Below, piece by piece: positions 1 to 5,351 of a stretch of 6,521 nucleotides of DNA. The stretch lies in assembly GCA_947178565.1 (NCBI GenBank), contig CAMWYV010000068.1, positions 1 to 6,521 on the forward strand, given 5' to 3'. Numbering within the stretch: position 1 is the stretch's first letter; each line of letters opens with the position of its first letter. A model generated the notes under the pieces. That model worked only from the letters and a program-made list of their open reading frames with translations, was not told the origin of the DNA and did no database searches. Made by a program: the position numbers and the translations under genes. This stretch comes from an uncultured Porphyromonadaceae bacterium (GTDB taxonomy: Bacteria; Bacteroidota; Bacteroidia; Bacteroidales; Muribaculaceae).

Positions 1-351
1 CCGGCAAAGTCACAGCACTGAAAGCAGGAAAGACTGACATTACCGCTACCACAGCAAACGGCATATCCGCGTCTTGCAGGATTACTGTTACAGTTAAAGC
101 CACAATCGTTGATATTGACGGAATAACACTGAATATTGAAGAGGCAGAGATTAAGGAAGGAGAGAGTGTGCAGCTCACTGCTACCGTTTCGCCCGAAAAC
201 ACCACGGATAAATCAATCACATGGACTTCGGCTGATGAAACCATCGCTACCGTGGATGCTACCGGCAAAGTCACAGCACTGAAAGCAGGAAAGACTGACA
301 TTACCGCTACCACAGCCAACGGCATATACGCATCTTGCAGGATTACTGTTA
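1..351 (+). repeat. Near-identical tandem coding repeat (Big_2 module)
   Basis: Bases 1-90 and 262-351 align without gaps with 3 mismatches (at 56, 67 and 71), giving a repeat period of 261 nt, or 87 codons. Only the last 90 bases of the upstream copy are inside the window, so the full unit and copy number cannot be seen. The match stops at 351, where the last copy passes into the C-terminal tail. Identity at the DNA level suggests recent duplication or gene conversion rather than old domain divergence. Confidence 0.9.
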
Positions 352-569
352 AATCTGCAAACACGGGAATACATGAAGCTGACAGAGAGAAAGATCTACC
401 GTTCATAATCAAAGACGGCAACCTTATTATCGACGAAAACATCCCTGTAGAAATATTCAACTTGTCCGGAGTAAGAGTTTATAAATCTCCGGGTAAACTG
501 ATAGGTGGCTTGCCTCACGGAATCTACATACTGCGCGCTAACGGTAAAACATATAAAATCAGCCTATAA
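1..569 (+). CDS. Big_2 (bacterial Ig-like) repeat protein with C-terminal sorting-like tail, 5' partial
   Basis: This is the C-terminal end of a larger secreted or surface protein; the frame is open from the window edge (first whole codon at 3), leaving 188 visible residues. Residues 1-30 are the end of one Big_2 domain and about 37-116 are a complete second one, with typical features: VSPENTT, ITWTSADETIATVD, GKVTALKAG, then TDITATTANG. Residues about 125-188 have the layout of a type IX secretion type A sorting domain: a short beta strand, VEIFNLSGVRVYK, a glycine-containing turn, then LPHGIYIL and a lysine-containing last strand ending KISL. In T9SS organisms such tails direct export across the outer membrane and are removed. 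Big_2 domains usually act as stalks or adhesive modules, so the catalytic or binding part, if any, lies upstream and cannot be named. A GTG at 168 lies inside the Big_2 domain and is not the start. The domain call is firm; the sorting-signal call is by pattern only. Confidence 0.85.
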   Translation, partial: GKVTALKAGKTDITATTANGISASCRITVTVKATIVDIDGITLNIEEAEIKEGESVQLTATVSPENTTDKSITWTSADETIATVDATGKVTALKAGKTDITATTANGIYASCRITVKSANTGIHEADREKDLPFIIKDGNLIIDENIPVEIFNLSGVRVYKSPGKLIGGLPHGIYILRANGKTYKISL

Positions 570-590
570 TGCTCTTGGCATTATAGGCTG
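560..590. terminator. 13-bp perfect hairpin overlapping the stop codon
   Basis: Bases 560-572 pair perfectly with 578-590 around a 5-nt loop (TCTTG). The left arm contains the last codons and the TAA stop (567-569) of the Big_2 gene. On the plus strand it is followed by CCAACTCTCT, not a T-run, so it is a poor intrinsic terminator for that gene. Read on the minus strand it is followed by ATTTTATATGTTTT, so it may act mainly against antisense transcription, or as a 3'-end stabilising structure. The stem is certain; the role is inferred. Confidence 0.6.
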
Positions 591-599
591 CCAACTCTC

Positions 600-634
600 T
601 CATCTCCCGTTCCGGAGATGACTTTACTTTCTCT
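600..634 (+). terminator. Second hairpin with pyrimidine-rich tail, probable terminator of the Big_2 gene
   Basis: Bases 600-607 pair with 614-621 (TCATCTCC / GGAGATGA) around a 6-nt loop, giving an 8-bp stem. The following bases, CTTTACTTTCTCT, are T-rich but interrupted. Its position 31 nt after the stop codon fits a 3'-end signal for the plus-strand gene, working with or instead of the hairpin just before it. It is weaker than a classical terminator because the tail has no unbroken T-run. Confidence 0.5.
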
Positions 635-934
635 ACCGTTGGAGCTCTTCTTTATCACAGTATTTTCTTCATCCCCCAATATAATCTGACTTTAAGCTTA
701 CCTTTCCTCCTGCTTTAATATTGGTGTACGGTAAAACTTTGTGACGTACTTTATACCATCACTTTATCGGACAACAGTGGGTACTACCCCAAAGATCAAC
801 TATGCCCACATATAAATTATACAGATATACGAAGTTGGATTCGTTTAATGACAGTAATTATTGAATATTGTTATCCTGCTATTCTCCCCTTTTCCTATCC
901 AACTTATTCTTATTTCACGAATAAAATAATAGGT
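635..934. other. Convergent intergenic spacer, no gene recognised
   Basis: This stretch lies between the 3' ends of the plus-strand Big_2 gene and the minus-strand M23 gene. I see no coding frame with a family resemblance, no tRNA-like cloverleaf and no promoter I would defend. The only structure noted is a 9-bp inverted repeat, 832-840 against 897-905, with a 56-nt spacer, which is weak enough to be chance. Confidence 0.5.
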
Positions 935-971
935 AAAAAAAGACCGATAATCAGGGTTATCCGATCATCGG
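935..971 (-). terminator. Rho-independent terminator of the ndk-M23 unit
   Basis: On the minus strand CCGATGATC (971-963) pairs with GATTATCGG (952-944) through a 9-bp stem containing one G-U pair and a 10-nt loop. It is followed, after TC, by seven T residues (941-935). It begins 30 nt past the M23 stop codon. This is a standard intrinsic terminator and the clearest transcription end in the window. Confidence 0.88.
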
Positions 972-1001
972 CTCATATCATTAGTCTATCGTAAAATTAG
1001 C

Positions 1002-1820
1002 TTATCTCTTATTAGTGCTTCTTTTACGTGATGCAGTGGTTCTTGCTTTTGAGCGGGTGGTCTTTCTTGCTACACGACGACCGAGATTGCTCTTCTCAAC
1101 AGCAGCCTTGTTGAATGTAAAGGAATCCTTGATGGGTACACCGTTTTCAAAATCTATTATCAACTGAGGATTAATTGCAAGACCATAATAACGTGTTTCA
1201 AAATGAAGGTGAGGACCGGTACTCCTTCCGGTATTGCCACCGAGAGCTATAGGCTCACCTGCCTTTACTCTCTGGTCCGGCTTAGCAATGAATCTTGAAA
1301 GGTGCCCATAAACGGTCTCCATACCATTGTCATGACGAATCACTACATAGTAGCCATAGCCGCCTCTATCAAACTTGGTCATTCTCACCTTTCCGTCAAA
1401 TGCCGCGCGGATAGTATCACCGACATGGAGACTGATATCAACTCCTCGATGTATTCTGCCGAATCTGGGGCGATAACCGAAACCTGAAGTGACAGGACCT
1501 GCTATAGGATGATAATAACCGCTGACATCCAAATCCTTGACCTCGGGAATAGTAACCCCGACATATGGATTTACGCTCTGGCTCACCCAATATTCACCAT
1601 ACACTTCATCCTGATCAGGGAGCTCGGGCTTACTGAGCTCGCTCATATACTTCAGTACATTGGCAACCTTGATATCGGCAGCCATAGGCTTCTGCGAAGC
1701 GAGAAGTTCAGAATGCTGTTTATTATGTTTTTGAGGTAGTTTATACTGGGCATTCGCGACAGCGGGAATAAAAATCACGGCTGCGGTAAAAAGTGCCAAC
1801 GTTTTATTAATCAGCTGCAT
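1002..1820 (-). CDS. Secreted M23 family (LytM-type) metallopeptidase
   Basis: A 272-residue protein, probably a zinc endopeptidase that cuts peptide cross-bridges in peptidoglycan in the periplasm. A signal peptide is visible: K6, a hydrophobic core at about 8-20 and a likely cut after VANA (residue 24). Residues 25-100 have no recognised domain. The M23 domain covers about 101-228, with zinc ligands H124 and D128 (HRGVD) and H206 (HLH), and the catalytic histidines H173 (YGH) and H204. All expected active-site residues are present, so it should be an active enzyme rather than an EnvC/NlpD-type degenerate activator. The last 25 residues (248-272) contain 12 Arg/Lys and no acidic residue, a plausible tether to anionic wall or lipid material. 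It starts 21 nt after ndk ends, so the two are probably co-transcribed, with a terminator 30 nt after its stop. The ATG has no clear Shine-Dalgarno site, only an A-rich leader, as is usual in Bacteroidota. The exact substrate bond is unknown. Confidence 0.93.
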   Translation of the reverse strand: MQLINKTLALFTAAVIFIPAVANAQYKLPQKHNKQHSELLASQKPMAADIKVANVLKYMSELSKPELPDQDEVYGEYWVSQSVNPYVGVTIPEVKDLDVSGYYHPIAGPVTSGFGYRPRFGRIHRGVDISLHVGDTIRAAFDGKVRMTKFDRGGYGYYVVIRHDNGMETVYGHLSRFIAKPDQRVKAGEPIALGGNTGRSTGPHLHFETRYYGLAINPQLIIDFENGVPIKDSFTFNKAAVEKSNLGRRVARKTTRSKARTTASRKRSTNKR

Positions 1821-1841
1821 TACTTTTTCTTTGAGGAGAAA

Positions 1842-2309
1842 TCAGTTATCTATTTCTAATTGTGAATAAACATATGGGGTATTGACAGGAACCCAATCAA
1901 ATAATTCTTCCGGCTTAAAGAATCTCGCAACCTCTGCTTTGGCATCTTCAGGACAAGATGAGGCGTGTATGATATTCTCCTGATTGCTTGAAGCGAAATC
2001 GCCGCGAATGGTTCCGGGAAGCGCTTCGCGACCATTGGTTGCACCGGTCATGAGTCTCACCACATTAATTGCGTCCTTACCCTCAAGGCACATCACAATC
2101 ACAGGAGAAGCCATCATTGATTCAAGCAGAAGCGGAAAGAAACTTTTATCTACAAGATGAGAATAATGCTCACGCAGGATTGATTCCTCGAGTTTCATCA
2201 TCTTCATTCCGGCGATTACAAGCCCCTTCTGCTGAAAGCGAGTAAGAATATTACCTACTAATCCACGCTGAATTGCACTTGGCTTGAAAATCACTAAAGT
2301 TTTTTCCAT
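1842..2309 (-). CDS. ndk: Nucleoside diphosphate kinase
   Basis: A 155-residue cytosolic enzyme that moves the gamma phosphate from ATP to other (d)NDPs through a phosphohistidine, balancing nucleotide pools. Active-site residues match the family with a constant offset of 3 from the human enzyme: K9, Y49, F57, R85, T91, R102, N112, catalytic H115, S117 and E126. The signature is slightly altered: after NIIHAS the usual aspartate is serine (S118). The length is normal for Bacteroidales, slightly longer than many bacterial homologues (about 140 residues). ATG at 2307-2309 is chosen because MEKTLVIFKP is the conserved beginning and a well-formed promoter lies about 40 nt upstream. Ndk is probably transcribed from that promoter together with the M23 gene 21 nt downstream. 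The functional connection between the two is not obvious. Confidence 0.96.
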   Translation of the reverse strand: MEKTLVIFKPSAIQRGLVGNILTRFQQKGLVIAGMKMMKLEESILREHYSHLVDKSFFPLLLESMMASPVIVMCLEGKDAINVVRLMTGATNGREALPGTIRGDFASSNQENIIHASSCPEDAKAEVARFFKPEELFDWVPVNTPYVYSQLEIDN

Positions 2310-2351
2310 TATCTGATTTTAGGTTAAGTCAACTGTCACTTAAATGACGTT

Positions 2352-2383
2352 CAAAATTAGCCATTTATTACACGAGCCACAAA
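2352..2383 (-). promoter_or_regulatory. Bacteroidota-type promoter for ndk (TTTG-N20-TAATTTTG)
   Basis: On the minus strand a -33 element TTTG (2383-2380) is followed by exactly 20 nt and then TAATTTTG (2359-2352). This is a full match to the TAnnTTTG -7 consensus used by the primary sigma factor of Bacteroides and relatives, and the spacing is in the usual 19-21 range. Transcription would start a few bases downstream, near 2346, giving a leader of roughly 35-40 nt before the ndk ATG. The match and spacing are read directly; the start site is inferred. Confidence 0.8.
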
Positions 2384-2561
2384 TCAAATAGCACCCAAAA
2401 GCATTCTAAGACAACCTTTTAGATTACACCCACCCAGTAACACGCTATCAATCAATAAATTACAAGCGCATGCAAAAAATAGTGAAATAATCATTAATTT
2501 TGTTGACCACCAAATTGAATTGCTAAATTATGTAAATTATTGTATTTTTTTACGTCAGATT
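2384..2561. other. A/T-rich gap between recG and ndk
   Basis: This is the part of the recG-ndk spacer upstream of the ndk promoter. It is visibly richer in A/T than the flanking genes. I find no open frame worth naming and no convincing stem plus T-run, so no intrinsic terminator can be assigned to recG. A short direct repeat TAAATTA (2524-2530 and 2533-2539) is probably chance in such composition. Confidence 0.5.
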
Positions 2562-4652
2562 TTAACTTATGCGACTCCAATCATAGCTCTTGTCAAACAT
2601 CAGAGCCATTTCACGTTTCACTCCTGACAATGAGGATGATACCAGTGCCGGATCCGCATCCAGCACTTCTGCGGCGGCATTTCGCGCAAACTGCACAATC
2701 TGACCGTCCGTAGCAAGCGAAGCTATGCGTAGATCAACAGCCATACCGCTTTGAAGCGTTCCCTCAAGGTCCCCCGGACCACGCATTTTAAGATCAGCCT
2801 CAGCCACAACAAAACCATCGGTTGTAGAAGTCATGACCTCCAGCCGTTTACGGGTTTCCTTTGCTATTTTCACCTTAGTCATCAGCACGCAATAACTCTG
2901 ATCTGCTCCGCGACCTACCCTACCTCTTAACTGGTGAAGCTGAGAAAGCCCGAAACGCTCGGCGTTTTCTATCACCATCACAGAAGCGTTCGGCACATTA
3001 ACCCCCACCTCGATAACAGTTGTCGCCACCAGTATATTAGCTTCACCACTGGCAAAAAGGCTCATCTGATAGTCCTTCTCAGCCGGCTTCATCTTTCCAT
3101 GCACATACGCCACTTTATAACTGGGAAATGACTCGCGAACAAACCCATAACCCTCCTCCAGACTCTTCAGGTCAAGCTTTTCATTCTCACTTATAAGAGG
3201 ATAGACTATATATGCCTGTCTGCCGAGCTTCAATTGCTTGCCTATCGCACGATACACCTCCATACGCCTGTCCTCATAGCGGAGCAGGGTCTGTATCGGC
3301 TTTCGCCCAGGGGGCAGCTCGTCTATAACGGATACATCAAGATCGCCATAAACTGTCATGGCAAGAGTGCGCGGAATCGGAGTGGCTGTCATCACAAGTA
3401 TATGAGGCGCCACACTGTTTTTCTTCCATAAGCGTGCGCGCTGTGCAACTCCGAAGCGATGCTGCTCGTCAATCACTACAAAACCCAGATTGCGAAATTT
3501 CACCGTATCCTCAATAACGGCGTGTGTGCCGATAAGTATATGCAACGAGCCATCCAGCAATGCCGCATGGATTGCATCTCTTTCACGCTTCGGAGTGCTA
3601 CCCGTGAGGAGCTTTATATTCACCCCTATTTTTGAGGCGAGAGCAGATATAGTTTCAAAATGCTGCGTGGCAAGAATCTCCGTCGGCGCCATCAGGCAAG
3701 CCTGAGTGCCGTTATCAAGAGCCATGAGCATACACATCAAAGCGACCAAAGTCTTACCGCTGCCTACATCTCCCTGCAGAAGCCTGTTCATCTGCTTGCC
3801 GCTGCCTACATCATGCCTGATTTCCTTGATCACCCTCTTCTGCGCTCCCGTAAGCTCAAACGGCAGACACTCTTTATAAAATGTATTGAAATAATAGCCT
3901 ATGTTACCGAATCTGAAACCCGGCACCGACTCACTACGCTCACGGCAATATCTGAGAATATTCAGTTGAAGATAGAACAGCTCCTCGAATTTCAGACGCA
4001 ACCGCGCTTTTTGCAACTCATCATTGTCTGCCGGTGAATGGACAGCTCTGAGTGCATCTCCAAGACTCATCAGCCTATAGCGGCGTCTCAGATCTTCGGG
4101 AATCGGATCCGAAATATCCTTGCATCTCGGCAAGAGCGCACTCACCATATTATATATAGTCCTTGAAGAAATTCCTCGGTTACGCAACGTTTCAGTAAGC
4201 GGATATACTCCCCGGAATCCGACAGAAACATTAGGCGAATCCGCACGGTCTATCTCCGGATGCACCATGCTCCACCGTCCGCCATACTCAGTCGGTTTGC
4301 CAAACAGAATATATTCCACTCCCGGCAGATAAGTATCGCGGATACTCTTTATTCTATTGAACCAAACTACCTCCATAGCCCTGCTTCCGTCAGAGAAAAG
4401 ACCGATAAGGCGCGTCTTTGCCCCCTCACCCTGAGTGGCAAACGACACAAACCTACCGCGCACCTGCACCGAGGGCATATCTCCGGCAAAGTCAGCTACA
4501 CGATACATCCTGGAGCGATCTACGTAATGAGTCGGATAGTGACACAGCAAATCTGCACAGGTCTTGATGCCAAGCTGTTTGCAAAGAAGCTCCGCCCGCT
4601 TGGGTCCCACTCCTTTCAGATACTTCACATCAGTGCTTCTCAGCCGCTCCAT
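2562..4652 (-). CDS. recG: ATP-dependent DNA helicase RecG
   Basis: A 696-residue superfamily 2 helicase that reverses stalled replication forks and moves branched DNA such as Holliday junctions. The length is close to the E. coli protein (693). The N-terminal part has a helix-hairpin-helix-like KGVGPKRA (13-20) and an OB-fold wedge domain at about 60-155 that grips the branch point. The motor follows: QxxT-like FELTGAQ (265-271), Walker A GDVGSGKT (294-301), APTEILA (322-328), the DEQH box (395-398), TATPIPRT (422-429), VATTVIEVGVNVPNA (542-556) and HQLRGRVGR (573-581). The RecG-type end MRGPGDLEGTLQSG (623-636) contributes to the translocation hairpin. All motifs are intact. ATG at 4650-4652 lies 6 nt after the ispD stop, with G-rich GGGCGG between them, suggesting translational coupling to ispD. 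No terminator is evident after the gene. Confidence 0.98.
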   Translation of the reverse strand: MERLRSTDVKYLKGVGPKRAELLCKQLGIKTCADLLCHYPTHYVDRSRMYRVADFAGDMPSVQVRGRFVSFATQGEGAKTRLIGLFSDGSRAMEVVWFNRIKSIRDTYLPGVEYILFGKPTEYGGRWSMVHPEIDRADSPNVSVGFRGVYPLTETLRNRGISSRTIYNMVSALLPRCKDISDPIPEDLRRRYRLMSLGDALRAVHSPADNDELQKARLRLKFEELFYLQLNILRYCRERSESVPGFRFGNIGYYFNTFYKECLPFELTGAQKRVIKEIRHDVGSGKQMNRLLQGDVGSGKTLVALMCMLMALDNGTQACLMAPTEILATQHFETISALASKIGVNIKLLTGSTPKRERDAIHAALLDGSLHILIGTHAVIEDTVKFRNLGFVVIDEQHRFGVAQRARLWKKNSVAPHILVMTATPIPRTLAMTVYGDLDVSVIDELPPGRKPIQTLLRYEDRRMEVYRAIGKQLKLGRQAYIVYPLISENEKLDLKSLEEGYGFVRESFPSYKVAYVHGKMKPAEKDYQMSLFASGEANILVATTVIEVGVNVPNASVMVIENAERFGLSQLHQLRGRVGRGADQSYCVLMTKVKIAKETRKRLEVMTSTTDGFVVAEADLKMRGPGDLEGTLQSGMAVDLRIASLATDGQIVQFARNAAAEVLDADPALVSSSLSGVKREMALMFDKSYDWSRIS

Positions 4653-4658
4653 CCGCCC

Positions 4659-5342
4659 CTACTTCTTTATATCATTAAGAATCGCTTCAGCTATAGCAAG
4701 ATCCAACGGATGGGTAATCTTTATATTCGTCGGCTCACCTTCGGTCAACGTCACTTTCACCCCGATACTTTCCACCACCGATGCATCATCGGTAAACAAA
4801 GGGCTTTCCGTCTTAGAATAGGCTTCACGAAGTACATTCCCGTCAAACACCTGAGGGGTCTGTACGGCAAAATATGATTTACGGTCAACCGCCACGTTCT
4901 CTCCGTTCACATCAACACGACGGATGGAATCAGTTACCGGCATTACCGGAATCACCGCGTGGCTTCCGGATTTCACCTCAGAAATCAATCGAGTGATAAG
5001 ATTTGGGGATAGCAGCGGACGCGCACCATCATGAACCGAAATAATGTCCGCACAAATCCCTTTGCTGACAATCGCATTCCTCACGCTCTGCCAGCGTGTA
5101 GCTCCGCCAATCACTATATCGGGGCTCCGGAATCCATGCTTCTCGCACAATGTATTCCAATAGTCAACCATATCCGTGCTCAACACTATTACAACTTCCC
5201 CGGAACCGGTATGACGCAGTGCATTCACAGTATGCATAAGTACGGGCAAGCCACCCATATAGCAAAACTGCTTCGGAACTTCCGCTCCAAACCGGCTCCC
5301 GCTTCCTGCGGCAACAACGATATGCAACACCGATGCTCTCAT
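4659..5342 (-). CDS. ispD: 2-C-methyl-D-erythritol 4-phosphate cytidylyltransferase
   Basis: A 227-residue cytosolic enzyme of the non-mevalonate (MEP) isoprenoid pathway; it joins MEP with CTP to give CDP-methylerythritol plus pyrophosphate. The CTP-binding start AAGSGSRFG (11-19) with R17, followed by K24 in PKQF, is intact. Further conserved points are GGATRWQSVRN (79-89), the family signature SVHDGARP (102-109), T137 in PVTDSI, QTPQ (161-164), TDDAS (184-188) and K208 in TNIKIT, which corresponds to the second substrate-binding lysine. The length is typical for a stand-alone IspD, with no fused IspF domain. It lies between the DUF418 gene (9-nt gap) and recG (6-nt gap), all on one strand, so it is very likely in one transcript with them. 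The ATG at 5340-5342 puts the glycine-rich loop at the usual distance from the N-terminus. Confidence 0.97.
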   Translation of the reverse strand: MRASVLHIVVAAGSGSRFGAEVPKQFCYMGGLPVLMHTVNALRHTGSGEVVIVLSTDMVDYWNTLCEKHGFRSPDIVIGGATRWQSVRNAIVSKGICADIISVHDGARPLLSPNLITRLISEVKSGSHAVIPVMPVTDSIRRVDVNGENVAVDRKSYFAVQTPQVFDGNVLREAYSKTESPLFTDDASVVESIGVKVTLTEGEPTNIKITHPLDLAIAEAILNDIKK

Positions 5343-5351
5343 TTCAAATAA

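Noticed and set aside
168..569. GTG at 168 as the start of a short 133-residue protein
   Set aside because: The frame is open to the window edge and the GTG falls inside a Big_2 domain whose first strand lies upstream.
779..789. Small palindrome GGGTACTACCC in the convergent spacer
   Set aside because: The single-base centre cannot form a useful RNA hairpin and there is no nearby promoter for it to act on as an operator.
832..905. Inverted repeat AAGTTGGAT / ATCCAACTT with a 56-nt spacer
   Set aside because: Nine bases with a long loop may occur by chance in a spacer this size; no T-run, partner gene or terminal repeat of a mobile element accompanies it.
2524..2539. Direct repeat TAAATTA twice, 9 bp apart
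   Set aside because: The surrounding sequence is very A/T-rich, so short matches of this kind are expected; two copies are too few to suggest iterons.
4260..4877. A 205-codon open frame on the plus strand
   Set aside because: It runs antisense across the recG-ispD junction, shows no family resemblance, and both opposing proteins are fully conserved enzymes.
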